A stretch of DNA of 64,000 nucleotides, taken from positions 1,178,001-1,242,000 of the forward strand of contig NZ_OZ242363.1 of assembly GCF_965208895.1 (NCBI RefSeq), written 5' to 3'. Each line of letters starts with the position of its first letter. Positions within the stretch are counted from its first letter, which is position 1. Both the position numbers and the translations under genes were made by a program. Origin of the DNA: Poriferisodalis sp965208895. GTDB taxonomy: Bacteria; Actinomycetota; Acidimicrobiia; Acidimicrobiales; Poriferisodalaceae. Positions 17,464 to 26,055 of this stretch are shown here, in pieces. The notes beneath the pieces were generated by a model, which was given only the letters and a program-made list of their open reading frames with translations, searched no databases and was not told the DNA's origin.

Positions 17464-18030
17464 TCACACCTCGAGGAGTTCTTGCTCCTTGGCGTCCAAC
17501 GCCCGATCAATGTCTCCGACGAACTTGGCGGTGTCGGCGTCGAGCTCCTGTTCGAAGCTTCGTTTCTGATCGGCGGAGATCTCCTTCTCCTTTTCGAGGG
17601 TATCGAGATCGTGGCGAGCACTGCGACGCAGGTTGCGCACCGCAACGCGCCCGTCTTCAGCCATCTGCTTCACCACTCGTACCAGATCTCTGCGCCGGTC
17701 CTCGGTCAGCGGGGGGAAGACCAGCCGCAGGACATGGCCATCGCTCGACGGGTTGATGCCGAGGTCGGACTCCATGACGGCTTTGGAAATGGCATCGAGC
17801 GCGACCCGATCGAACGGCTGGATCACCAGCATGCGTGCCTCGGGCACCGAGAATCCCGCCAGCTGCTGCAAAGGAACGGCTGCGCCGTAGTAGTCGACCT
17901 GGATCTTCTCGACCAGTGCCGGCGTTGCGCGGCCCGTGCGGACGGTGGCGAAGTTGCCACGGGCGTGTTCAACAGCGCTGCGCATCCGCTCGCGAGCATC
18001 CGAACAGATCTCGGCAGCGAATTCGCTCAC
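17464..18030 (-). CDS. frr: Ribosome recycling factor
   Basis: Splits post-termination ribosomes together with EF-G. It has 188 residues, the normal length, with VRTGRATPALVEKI, DLGINPSSDGHVLRLVFPPL and EDRRRDLVRVVKQMAED, followed by the long charged helix of domain I. It lies between pyrH and cdsA, the conserved order. Confidence 0.97.
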   Translation of the reverse strand: MSEFAAEICSDARERMRSAVEHARGNFATVRTGRATPALVEKIQVDYYGAAVPLQQLAGFSVPEARMLVIQPFDRVALDAISKAVMESDLGINPSSDGHVLRLVFPPLTEDRRRDLVRVVKQMAEDGRVAVRNLRRSARHDLDTLEKEKEISADQKRSFEQELDADTAKFVGDIDRALDAKEQELLEV

Positions 18031-18098
18031 CTGTCCAGCGTAGCGACGACCTGCCGGAAGTCGCCGTCACTCACAAGACATCGGGAGTGCAGCGGCGC

Positions 18099-18866
18099 TC
18101 AGCGCACAAGCGTGCCGAGCGCCTCGCCTTCGACGACACTGCGGAAATTGCCCCTGGTCATCAGATCGAAGACCACGATCGGCGTGGCGTTGTCCTTGCA
18201 CACGGCGATCGCGGCCGAGTCCATCACCGCCAACTCCCGCGACAGCACTTCGAGAAACGTGACCTCGCTGAGGAGCTGAGCACTCGGATCCGTCTGCGGA
18301 TCGGCCGTGTAGACGCCGTCGACACCGGAATGAGTGCCCTTGAGCACGACATCGGCGTCGACTTCCGCGGCGCGCAGCGCTGCTGCCGTGTCGGTCGTGA
18401 AGAACGGGTTGCCGGTGCCGGCCGCGAAGATCACCACGCGGCCCTTCTCAAGGTGACGCACGGCACGGCGCCGGATATACGGCTCTGCGATCTGCGCCAT
18501 GCCGATGGCGGTCATCACCCGGGTGGGCACGTCGGAGCGTTCGAGCGCATCTTGGAGCGCGAGCGCATTGATGACGGTGGCGAGCATTCCCATGTGGTCA
18601 GACTGCGCGCGGTCCATGCCGCCGACCGAACCCGCCATGCCGCGCCAGATGTTGCCGCCCCCCACGACGACGGCGATGTCGACCTCCAGCGAAGTCCACA
18701 CCTCGGCAATCTCCGAAGCCAGCGCATCGACGATCGAGGCGCTGACGTTGTGACCACCAGCCTCGGCGAGGGCCTCGCCCGACAGCTTCAGCACCACCCG
18801 CCTCCACTTCGGCGGGCCTTCCCAACGGCGGGCCCGCCGCGGGTCGGTGGACTCAGCCGCAGCCAC
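18099..18866 (-). CDS. pyrH: Uridylate kinase
   Basis: Phosphorylates UMP to UDP. It has 255 residues of the amino-acid-kinase fold: VVLKLSGEAL near residue 24, VVVGGGNIWRG near 66, MDRAQSDHMGMLATVINALA, and FAAGTGNPFFTTDTAAALRA for substrate and ATP binding. It starts just downstream of tsf (8-bp gap). The N-terminal 20 residues are a charged extension. Confidence 0.96.
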   Translation of the reverse strand: MAAAESTDPRRARRWEGPPKWRRVVLKLSGEALAEAGGHNVSASIVDALASEIAEVWTSLEVDIAVVVGGGNIWRGMAGSVGGMDRAQSDHMGMLATVINALALQDALERSDVPTRVMTAIGMAQIAEPYIRRRAVRHLEKGRVVIFAAGTGNPFFTTDTAAALRAAEVDADVVLKGTHSGVDGVYTADPQTDPSAQLLSEVTFLEVLSRELAVMDSAAIAVCKDNATPIVVFDLMTRGNFRSVVEGEALGTLVR

Positions 18867-18874
18867 GGCTGGGC

Positions 18875-19681
18875 TCAGCGGCCGATCTCGACTTGGGCGA
18901 AACGTGTCACGTTGGCCGACCCGAGGAGATCGGCAATCGTCCGCTTCTCGTCTTTCACGAACTTCTGCTCCATGAGCGTGTGCTCGCGCAGGTAGCCCGT
19001 GAGGCGGCCCTCGACGATCTTGGGCAGCGCCGCCTCCGGCTTGCCCTCATTGCGGCTGATGGCCTCGAAGGTGGCCCTCTCGCGATCAAGAACTCCCGTC
19101 GGCACATCGGAACGGCGGGTATAGGTGGGGCGATTGCTCGCGATGTGCAGCGCGACATCGTGCGCAAGCTCCGGAGTCCCCCCTTCGAGCTCCACGAGCA
19201 CGGCATTGACGCCGCGGCCGTTCTGCTGGTGGACGTAGGCGTCGATGCACGAACCGCTGGGGGCCGCGAAGCGCTCGACCGTGCCGATCGCGATGTTCTC
19301 CTTGAGGGTGATCTTGAGATCGTCGATGACGCCCGCGGCGTCGGCAACGGCTGAGGGGCCGCTGGCGATCACGTCGCCGAGCAATGTGTCGGCCATCGAG
19401 AGGAATCCTTCGGACTTGGCGACGAAGTCTGTCTCGCAGCGCAACTCCACGATGGCGCCGACAGAACCGTCCCCGCTGCGGACCACGCGAGCCACGACGA
19501 CACCGTCGCTGTTGTCGCGGTCGGATCGTGCCGCGGACTTGGCGATGCCGTTCTCTCGAAGCCATTGCGCCGCCGCAGCGGCATCTCCATCGCATCGCGT
19601 CAGCGCGTTCTTTGCATCCATCATTCCCGCACCCGTGGCGCGGCGCAGGGCCTGGACGTCCTTGGCGGTGAACGCTGCCAT
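18875..19681 (-). CDS. tsf: Elongation factor Ts
   Basis: Guanine-nucleotide exchange factor for EF-Tu. It has 268 residues from the ATG at 19681, with the UBA-like N-terminus (VQALRRATGAGMMDAKNAL), ELRCETDFVAKSEGF, and the C-terminal HTLMEQKFVKDEKRTIADLL. The long upstream open frame is rpsB shadow. One base separates it from the rpsB stop. Confidence 0.97.
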   Translation of the reverse strand: MAAFTAKDVQALRRATGAGMMDAKNALTRCDGDAAAAAQWLRENGIAKSAARSDRDNSDGVVVARVVRSGDGSVGAIVELRCETDFVAKSEGFLSMADTLLGDVIASGPSAVADAAGVIDDLKITLKENIAIGTVERFAAPSGSCIDAYVHQQNGRGVNAVLVELEGGTPELAHDVALHIASNRPTYTRRSDVPTGVLDRERATFEAISRNEGKPEAALPKIVEGRLTGYLREHTLMEQKFVKDEKRTIADLLGSANVTRFAQVEIGR

Positions 19682-19682
19682 G

Positions 19683-20699
19683 TCAGGCGGCTCCTTGCGT
19701 CTCAGATGACGGACCGCCGTCTTCGGAGCCGTCGCCCTCGCCCCCAGGCGAGGCCGGCGCCGGCGACTCGGCGGCATCTTCGGGACTTGTGTCGCTGACC
19801 TCGGCGGACGCGCCTGGAGCGTCGCCAACGCGCATGTCGGGCACCGCAGCAGCCTCGGCGGCTTTGCGGGCCTGATCGGCGGCGATGCGGGCCTCTCGCT
19901 CCGCAGCCTCCGCCATGGCAGCTCGCTGCGCCTCGGCCTGCTGCGCGGCAATGCGGGCTGCTTCCTCGGGCGAGCGCTCACCGGCAGGGGTTACCGCCAC
20001 GCCGCTGCGCTCGGCCATGTATCGACCTTCGAGGGCGGCATCGGCAATCACCCGGCACAGCAATTGGGTCGAGCGGATGGCGTCGTCGTTACCCGGAATG
20101 ACGTAGGTGATCGGATCAGGATCGGAATTGGAGTCGGCCACCGCGACCACCGGCAGCTTCAGCCGCACCGCTTCCGCCACGGCGATGTGCTCTTTGGGGG
20201 TGTCGAGCACGAAGACGGCATCTGGCAGCTTGGCCATGTTCCGGATGCCGTTCAAGTTGCGCTGCAGCTTGATCAGCTCACGGGTGTGCAGCAGTGCCTC
20301 CTTCTTCGGCATGTTGTCGAAGTCGCCGGCGGACCGCATCCGCTCGAACTCGAGCATCTTGTCGACCCGTCCGCGAATGGTGCGGAAGTTGGTCAGCATC
20401 CCGCCCAGCCAGCGCTGGTTCACATAGGGCATGCCGCAGGCATTGGCGTGACGCTCGATCGGGTACTGCGCTTGGCGCTTGGTGCCGACGAAGAGAATCG
20501 TTCCGCCGCGAGCCACGGTGTCGCGCACATAGGCGTAGGCGTTCTCGAGGAGTTCGAGCGTTTGGCGAAGGTCGATGATGTAGATGCCGTTGCGCTCGCC
20601 CCACAGGAATCGCTCCATCTTCGGATTCCAGCGACGGGTCTGGTGGCCGAAATGAACGCCGGCGGCGAGCAGGTCGGACATGGTCACGACAGCAGACAT
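19683..20699 (-). CDS. rpsB: 30S ribosomal protein S2
   Basis: Small-subunit protein needed for S1 recruitment. It has 338 residues from the ATG at 20699: the S2 core (LAAGVHFGHQTRRWNPKM, RWLGGMLTNFRTI, AVADSNSDPDPITYVIPGND) and an additional C-terminal tail of about 100 residues rich in Ala/Glu, then acidic Ser/Pro. A very strong Shine-Dalgarno (GGGGAGGA) precedes the ATG by about 6 nt. First gene of the rpsB-tsf-pyrH-frr-cdsA-dxr-rseP-ispG run. Confidence 0.97.
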   Translation of the reverse strand: MSAVVTMSDLLAAGVHFGHQTRRWNPKMERFLWGERNGIYIIDLRQTLELLENAYAYVRDTVARGGTILFVGTKRQAQYPIERHANACGMPYVNQRWLGGMLTNFRTIRGRVDKMLEFERMRSAGDFDNMPKKEALLHTRELIKLQRNLNGIRNMAKLPDAVFVLDTPKEHIAVAEAVRLKLPVVAVADSNSDPDPITYVIPGNDDAIRSTQLLCRVIADAALEGRYMAERSGVAVTPAGERSPEEAARIAAQQAEAQRAAMAEAAEREARIAADQARKAAEAAAVPDMRVGDAPGASAEVSDTSPEDAAESPAPASPGGEGDGSEDGGPSSETQGAA

Positions 20700-20705
20700 G
20701 AATGC

Positions 20706-20778
20706 TCCTCCCCACGGTTCGAAAATCTGCACCGAGGACGACGCCGCTTGGGCAGCGGCGACCGTGGGGTCGCCTCGG
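20706..20778 (-). promoter_or_regulatory. Structured leader upstream of rpsB
   Basis: Nested inverted repeats lie in the 157-bp gap before rpsB: CCCCACGG at 20710-20717 with CCGTGGGG at 20762-20769, an inner CGCCGC/GCGGCG hairpin (20742-20760), and CCGAGG/CCTCGG (20732-20737 with 20773-20778) that would cross the outer stem. The outer stem includes the GGGG of the rpsB Shine-Dalgarno, so folding could restrict initiation. Autoregulation of rpsB by S2 through a leader is known in other bacteria; that this is such a site is inference. Confidence 0.4.
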
Positions 20779-20857
20779 CTGGTCAGCTCATGGATGTGGC
20801 GCTGCTGCACCGGCGAGACCGGGCCTTCGCAAGCCTGGGCTTGCCGCAGAATTGACC

Positions 20858-21391
20858 TCACAGCACTGCATTGCCAGCGCCGGAGTGTAACCAGCGCAGT
20901 TGCAGCCGATACACCGGTACCGGTGCGGCAACGAGCCGCACACGGCCGATCCGGGGGCGCTCGCCGATCATGGCGCCCCCGTCGAAGATCGGGGCCGGGT
21001 CGAGGTAGGTCTCCCCTCGGCGCACGCCGACGTGCAGCGTGTCACCGGCAGTGCCCAGCGGTTGTCCCTGATGCACCCGCTCGCCTCGACGCACGGCGAT
21101 GGTCGCCACTCCGGAGTACGACACCCGAAGGCCGTCGGGATGGCTCACCGTGACGTGGAGCCTCCCCCCTACCTGCCCTGCAAAGCTCACGACTCCCGGT
21201 GCGGCCGCCCAGAACGATGCTCCGGGCTGCGTCGCGATCTCGAGGCCGCGATTGCCCGGTCCGTACCGATGCGCCGGCGGCCGGAAGGGATCGATGACCG
21301 TGCCCTGCACCGGCCAGATGTACGCGCCGGTCGGCCGGGCTGGCGTCGGCTCCGTCTGCGCTGACGCCGACGCGTCGTCCACAGCGAACAC
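20858..21391 (-). CDS. M23/LytM-like peptidase domain protein, degenerate active site
   Basis: The domain resembles LytM endopeptidases (YIWPVQGTVIDPFRPP, PGVVSFAGQVGGRLHVTV, GDTLHVGVRRGETYLDP). However, the usual HxGxD zinc motif reads NRGLEI and the HLH ligand reads TLH, so hydrolase activity is doubtful; it may be a regulator like other degenerate LytM proteins. A signal-peptide-like hydrophobic stretch (ARLAGALLVAAAAVFAV) precedes it, but no ATG or GTG lies before that stretch in frame. The GTG used here (21391) falls inside it; the coding region may begin near 21442 or overlap xerC. Confidence 0.7.
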   Translation of the reverse strand: MFAVDDASASAQTEPTPARPTGAYIWPVQGTVIDPFRPPAHRYGPGNRGLEIATQPGASFWAAAPGVVSFAGQVGGRLHVTVSHPDGLRVSYSGVATIAVRRGERVHQGQPLGTAGDTLHVGVRRGETYLDPAPIFDGGAMIGERPRIGRVRLVAAPVPVYRLQLRWLHSGAGNAVL

Positions 21392-21420
21392 GGCGGCCGC
21401 TGCGACGAGTAACGCCCCAG

Positions 21421-22332
21421 CTAAGCGCGCGGGTGTGCAGACTCGTACACCTCTCTGAGACGCTCCCTGCTGACCCGCGTATAGATCTGCGTCGTTGCGA
21501 GCCGCTCGTGGCCCAGCAGCTCCTGCACCACGCGCAGGTCGGCGCCGCCGTCGAGCAGATGCGTGGCGTAGGTGTGCCGCAGGGCATGGGGATGGGTCGG
21601 CGTGACTGCGTGACGATCCAAGATCCGCTGCACGTCTCGGGTTCCGAGGCGCTTGCCGCGCAGGTTCACGAACAGCGCGGCGGGGTCGCGGCCGGCCCGG
21701 CCGCGCAGCCGCTGCGCATCGAACCCCTCGCTGCCGCCGTCCCGCCAAGCTGCGAGAAGTGCCACGCTCGGCTCGCTCAGCGGTACCCGACGATGCTTGC
21801 CGCCCTTGCCGATCACCTCGACATGCGCGCTGTGAGGCCGCACGCCGTCGCGATCGAGCCCGCAGAGCTCGGCCACTCGCAGTCCACTGCCGTAGAGCAG
21901 CTCCAGCACGAGGCGGTCGCGCATCTCGCTCGGGTTTTCGGGCACCGTGCCGTCGCCGAGCATCTCGCACATTTCCGCCGCACCGAGCACGCGTGGCAAG
22001 CGTCCTGAGCCGGCCGGAGCGGCGAGTCCGAGTGCCGGATCGACGTCGATGGCGCCGCAGCGCACCAGCCACCCGAAGTAACGGCGCAACGCAGACGCCT
22101 TGCGAGCCACCGAGCGACCAGACAGCCCGCGCACCGACAAGAACGAGACGTATCGCCGCAGCCGGCGCCGGTCGACGTCGCCCGGCGCGTCGATCCCCGC
22201 CCGAGCGGCCCACTCGGCGAATTGGCCCACGTCGGACCGATACGCACGCCTGGTGGCCTCCGATGCCGCCGTGAGCGACAGAACGAATTCGCCGACTCGC
22301 CACACCGGCGGCACCACAGCCACCACCGCCAC
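21421..22332 (-). CDS. xerC: Tyrosine recombinase XerC
   Basis: Site-specific recombinase that resolves chromosome dimers. It has 303 residues: an N-terminal SAM-like core-binding domain and a C-terminal catalytic domain with Arg in GSGLRVAEL, Lys in GKGGKHRRVPL, His-Arg in HPHALRHTYATHL, His in LGHERLATTQIY and the nucleophile Tyr in the same segment. The complete catalytic set indicates an active enzyme. It lies between dprA and the M23-like gene, a common actinobacterial location. Confidence 0.9.
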   Translation of the reverse strand: MAVVAVVPPVWRVGEFVLSLTAASEATRRAYRSDVGQFAEWAARAGIDAPGDVDRRRLRRYVSFLSVRGLSGRSVARKASALRRYFGWLVRCGAIDVDPALGLAAPAGSGRLPRVLGAAEMCEMLGDGTVPENPSEMRDRLVLELLYGSGLRVAELCGLDRDGVRPHSAHVEVIGKGGKHRRVPLSEPSVALLAAWRDGGSEGFDAQRLRGRAGRDPAALFVNLRGKRLGTRDVQRILDRHAVTPTHPHALRHTYATHLLDGGADLRVVQELLGHERLATTQIYTRVSRERLREVYESAHPRA

Positions 22333-22386
22333 GGTACCGGGCGGCCCCCACCGGTTCGCACACTCCGTCGCAGCAACAACGGGCGC

Positions 22387-23547
22387 TCATCGGGCCCGTT
22401 CCCACCATCCACCCGTCTCGCTCACCCAGCCCGACAGCTGCAGCCGTCCGAGTGCGGAGGCCAGTTCGCCGAGCGGGGCGCCGGATCGCAGCGCCAGTTC
22501 GTCGAGCGTGCGCGGCGCCGCAGTGAGTTCGTCGAGGATTTGGCGATCGAGCGGGTGGACGGGTGCAGCGGGGCCTGCCGCCACCGCCTGCGCACCGGCG
22601 GGCTCGCCCAGCGCCGTCAGGATGTCGTCGACATCGCAGACTGGCGCGCACCCCTCTGCCAAGAGCCGATTGGTGCCAGCCGATGCGGCGCTGGTGATCG
22701 CCCCCGGCACGGCCATGACCGGCCGGTCTCGCTCGGCTGCGGCATCGACGGTGTACATCGAGCCGCCCTGGGGACCCGACTCGACCACCACCAGTACTTC
22801 GCACAGCGCCGCCACAATCCGATTGCGGGCCGGAAACTGCCACGGTGCCGCGCGCCGGCCCAACGGATACTCGCTGAGCAACGTCCCGTGCTGAGCCACA
22901 TCGCCCCACAGGGACCGGTTGGCGGCCGGGTACACCTGATCCAGCCCGCTGCCGACGACGCCGATCACCGGGCCGCCCTCCTCGAGTGCTGCGCGCTGGG
23001 CGATGCCGTCGATTCCGGTCGCCAACCCCGAGACCACCGCCACCCCTGCTGCGGCGAGGCCAGCACCGAGTTGGCGCGCCACCGTGCGCCCGTAGGCCGT
23101 ACACCGTCGCGTGCCCACTACACCGACGCGCCGGACCGCCAGATCGATGGCGGCACCCTGGCCGAACAGCAGCGCCGGCGGCTCGGGGTCCGTCTTCCAG
23201 GCCTCGGCCGCATCGCTGCGAATCGGCACCAACAGCCAGATGCCCGCCCGTGCATGGGCATCGAGCAAGCCGGCGCCGGGCGGGTGCCCGCTGGTCGCCG
23301 ACTGGTCGAACGCTGATGCGGCCTGCCGCCGCCATGTCGCGATCAGCGAATCGTCGACGCCACGGCAGGCCCGCAGTGCATTCAGCAGCGCAGCTCGACC
23401 GGCGCGCAGCTCATCGATGGCCTCGAGCGCGTCGCGACCGTTCAGCACGGCGCGCAGCCGTGCCGGGCCCATGTGCGGCAGCGAGCACAGCTCGACAAGC
23501 GCACCGAGCTCGGCTCGCTCGTCATCGGCAGCGCCGCCCGCGTTCAC
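22387..23547 (-). CDS. dprA: DNA-processing protein DprA
   Basis: Rossmann-fold single-strand DNA-binding protein that loads RecA during transformation. It has 386 residues, with VGVVGTRRCTAYGR near residue 140, SGLATGIDGIAQRAAL, GSGLDQVYPAANR, FPARNRIVAAL and ESGPQGGSMYTVDAA. A C-terminal winged-helix follows. Adjacent to comM, the other transformation-associated gene. Confidence 0.94.
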   Translation of the reverse strand: MNAGGAADDERAELGALVELCSLPHMGPARLRAVLNGRDALEAIDELRAGRAALLNALRACRGVDDSLIATWRRQAASAFDQSATSGHPPGAGLLDAHARAGIWLLVPIRSDAAEAWKTDPEPPALLFGQGAAIDLAVRRVGVVGTRRCTAYGRTVARQLGAGLAAAGVAVVSGLATGIDGIAQRAALEEGGPVIGVVGSGLDQVYPAANRSLWGDVAQHGTLLSEYPLGRRAAPWQFPARNRIVAALCEVLVVVESGPQGGSMYTVDAAAERDRPVMAVPGAITSAASAGTNRLLAEGCAPVCDVDDILTALGEPAGAQAVAAGPAAPVHPLDRQILDELTAAPRTLDELALRSGAPLGELASALGRLQLSGWVSETGGWWERAR

Positions 23548-23583
23548 TGCCCAGACCCCGGCGCGGACATCATCGTGGGAGGC

Positions 23584-25107
23584 TCACGCCGCGGCCGCAG
23601 GCACGTGCAGCTTGCCGACACTGGCGCGCAGCGCAAGCGCTTCGTCGAGCCGTTCAGCATCGATGAGCGGCTCGTGCCCGGCGAGGTCGCACAGCGTCAG
23701 TGCCACGCAGCGAACGCGATGCAGCCCGCGACCGCTCAGCAACCCGCCGCGCAGGCGCTCGCGCAGCGCGGCGTGAGCGGCGGGCGTGAGCGGCGCGAAC
23801 TGCTCGAGCTGCGTGCCGGTCAGCTCGACATTGGCCTCGACACCTCGAGACGCCGCTCGCTCACGCGCCGCTGCCACACGGCCGGCGACGACGGCGGTCG
23901 GCTCGCCTCGGATGCCATCGAGCAACTGGTCGGGATCGGGCGGCTGCACTTGGATGCGCAAGTCGAAGCGATCAAGCAGCGGCCCCGAGAGGCGGCGGAG
24001 GTAGCGCTGGCGGGCGACATCGGAACAACGGCACGAGTTCGGCCGGCCGGCCTGCCCGCACGGGCACGGATTCATGGCCGCCACCAGCAAGAAGCGAGCC
24101 GGAAACGAACACGCTCCCGACGATCGGCTCACCCGCACGACGCCCTCCTCGAGCGGCTGTCGCATGGCGTCGAGCACGGTGGGTGGGAATTCGCCGAGTT
24201 CGTCGAGGAACAGCACGCCGCGGTGCGCTAGCGAGATCTCGCCGGGACGAATTGCGGCGCTGCCCCCGCCTACTAGCGCGGCCATGGTGGCGGTGTGGTG
24301 GGGCATGCGAAGAATCGGCCTCGTCGCCAAGCCGGCGGGCAGTGGCAATCCGGCGGCCGACTGGACCCGCGTGGCTTCCATCGCGCACTGGCGGCTGAGT
24401 TCGGGCAGCAGGCCAACCAGCCGGCGAGCGAGCATGGTCTTGCCCGCCCCCGGCGGCCCCAGCATCAGCAGGTGGTGACCGCCGGCCGCAGCAACTTCGA
24501 CCGCTCGCCGGGCAGAGGGCTGCCCGACCACGTCGCTGAGATCAGGCACCGGGACAGGGGGCGGCGCAGGCGGATCGGGCGGCGGGTCGGGCCACGGCAC
24601 GCGATTCGACAACACATCGGCGAGCTGCGCGAGCGTGCCGACGGCGTACACCTCGCGCGGTTCGGCGGCGCGGGCCACGTGGTAGGCCTCTGGTGCCACC
24701 ACCACTGCCCGGTCGCGGAGCGCGTCAGCGAGCGGCAGCACGCCCACGACACTCCGCACGGCACCGTCGAGGCCCAGTTCGCCGAGAAAGGCCTTATCCC
24801 GCAGCGATGCCGCAGGCAGCTGCTCGGTGACGGCCAAGTACGCCACCGCTATCGCCAGGTCCAGCACTGCGCCGCCCTTGCGCAGGCCCGACGGCGCCAA
24901 GTTGACCGTGACGCGCCCGGGCGGCCACTTGAGCCCTGAGGACAGCACCGCGGCACGGACGCGGTCGCGCGCTTCGCGGCAGGCAGCGTCGGGCAGCCCG
25001 ACGATGGTGAACGACGGCAGGCCGCTGGAAGTGTGCACTTCGACGGTGATGACGTGGCCGTCGACGCCGATCAGCGTCGCGGCCGTTGCGGTAGCCAGCA
25101 TGGGCAT
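23584..25107 (-). CDS. comM: ComM/YifB family AAA+ ATPase (Mg-chelatase-like)
   Basis: Hexameric helicase-like ATPase promoting branch migration in natural transformation in studied bacteria. It has 507 residues: an N-terminal Lon-protease-like ChlI domain (GLPSFTIVGLPDAACREARD), Walker A GPPGAGKTMLARRL near residue 225, Walker B GVLFLDELGEF, the zinc-like NPCPCGQAGRPNSCRC, and a C-terminal helical lid. An in-frame Met at codon 3 is an alternative start. Confidence 0.93.
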   Translation of the reverse strand: MPMLATATAATLIGVDGHVITVEVHTSSGLPSFTIVGLPDAACREARDRVRAAVLSSGLKWPPGRVTVNLAPSGLRKGGAVLDLAIAVAYLAVTEQLPAASLRDKAFLGELGLDGAVRSVVGVLPLADALRDRAVVVAPEAYHVARAAEPREVYAVGTLAQLADVLSNRVPWPDPPPDPPAPPPVPVPDLSDVVGQPSARRAVEVAAAGGHHLLMLGPPGAGKTMLARRLVGLLPELSRQCAMEATRVQSAAGLPLPAGLATRPILRMPHHTATMAALVGGGSAAIRPGEISLAHRGVLFLDELGEFPPTVLDAMRQPLEEGVVRVSRSSGACSFPARFLLVAAMNPCPCGQAGRPNSCRCSDVARQRYLRRLSGPLLDRFDLRIQVQPPDPDQLLDGIRGEPTAVVAGRVAAARERAASRGVEANVELTGTQLEQFAPLTPAAHAALRERLRGGLLSGRGLHRVRCVALTLCDLAGHEPLIDAERLDEALALRASVGKLHVPAAAA

Positions 25108-25347
25108 CCTCCGGCAACTCGGGCCGGACGCAGCGCCTCGCTGGCGCAGTCCGGCTTCGACGGGGAAGCCCGCTCGGGGCCACGATCAGGTCAGTCCGCA
25201 GTTGCGCACCGATGCGGTGATGCCCGCTCGTGCTCGTTGCCCTGCCGACCTTGACACGGACCGTAGACCATGCAGGCGTGACCGCCCCAACGCATTTCCG
25301 CGGAGCACTGCTGCGGCGAGGACGCGACGCTGGGCGATACTGCTCCT

Positions 25348-25458
25348 ATGGGCTACGACCCGTATCGCAAGCACTCCACGACCCGGCTCGACTACGTGCT
25401 CATGGCCGCCGCCCTGGCCGTGGCAGCCGGCCTCGTCGTGTGGGCGCTGGTGGGTTGA
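25348..25458 (+). CDS. Small single-pass membrane protein
   Basis: A 36-codon ORF too short for automatic calling: charged N-terminus MGYDPYRKHSTTRLDYV, then a hydrophobic helix of about 17 residues rich in Ala/Val/Leu ending WALVG. The layout resembles tiny actinobacterial membrane proteins of unknown role. It reads into the next plus-strand gene 8 bp later, so they are probably co-expressed. Not a shadow: the opposite strand here is a gap between comM and yraN. Confidence 0.6.
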   Translation: MGYDPYRKHSTTRLDYVLMAAALAVAAGLVVWALVG

Positions 25459-25466
25459 GGCCGCCA

Positions 25467-25676
25467 GTGCGCAGGCTCGAACCGGAACCGGGGTTCGATG
25501 TACGTCGGGTGCAGCCGTATGAGGCGACCAAGCAGTACGTCTGTGGCGGTTGTGGCAACGCGATCAAACCCGGCGTGGGCCATGTCGTGGCTGTCCCCCT
25601 CGACGCGGTCGACCTGCGGCGTCACTGGCACTGGGGCTGCTGGTCGGCGCGGAACCGGCGGCATCCGCTCGGCTAG
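25467..25676 (+). CDS. Small zinc-ribbon protein
   Basis: It has 69 residues from the GTG at 25467 (a TTG at 25455 overlapping the previous stop is an alternative). After a Pro/Arg start, RVQPYEATKQYVCGGCGNAI carries a CxxC, followed by GVGHVVAVPLDAVDLRRHWH and GCW, giving Cys2-His-Cys-type ligands. Similar small actinobacterial proteins have been labelled ATP/GTP-binding in databases without evidence that I know of. Its TAG stop shares the palindrome CTAG with the yraN stop. Confidence 0.7.
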   Translation: MRRLEPEPGFDVRRVQPYEATKQYVCGGCGNAIKPGVGHVVAVPLDAVDLRRHWHWGCWSARNRRHPLG

Positions 25677-26017
25677 AAGGCAGCCGTCAGCACTTCGACC
25701 TTGCCACCCATGACGGACGCCGCGTCGCAGCGCAGTGGTCCCGCCCAGCCGCCGCGCTGGCGCACATACTGGGCTGCGAGACGCCGAACCTGCTGCTGCT
25801 TGCGAGGCGTGATCGCCTCAAAGCCGGTGCCGTAGCGATCACTGGATCTGGTCTTCACCTCGCAGAACACCAGCTGCGAGCCGTCGGTGACCACGAGGTC
25901 CAGTTCGCCTGCCTCACAGCGCCAATTGCGCGCGAGGACGCGGTAGCCGCGCTCGGCATACCAGCGCTCAACGAGATCTTCGCCGTAGCGGCCGAGTGCT
26001 TGACGCCGAGCGGTCAT
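25673..26017 (-). CDS. yraN: YraN/UPF0102 family endonuclease-like protein
   Basis: It has 114 residues with the restriction-endonuclease-like signature: LGRYGEDLVERWYAERGYRV, NWRCEAGELDLVVTDG and VFCEVKTRSS, where the Glu, Asp and ExK pattern forms the putative PD-(D/E)XK site. Exact function is unknown. It lies 38 bp downstream of rplS; lepB and rnhB, which usually separate these genes in actinobacteria, are missing here. Confidence 0.88.
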   Translation of the reverse strand: MTARRQALGRYGEDLVERWYAERGYRVLARNWRCEAGELDLVVTDGSQLVFCEVKTRSSDRYGTGFEAITPRKQQQVRRLAAQYVRQRGGWAGPLRCDAASVMGGKVEVLTAAF

Positions 26018-26055
26018 CCGCGCCCCGCGTCCGGCCCGCGACCGCTGCTGCCCTG

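Noticed and set aside
21443..23335. Long minus-strand frame continuous with the M23-like region
   Set aside because: Upstream of about 21442 it is an out-of-frame shadow of xerC and dprA; only the C-terminal part is real.
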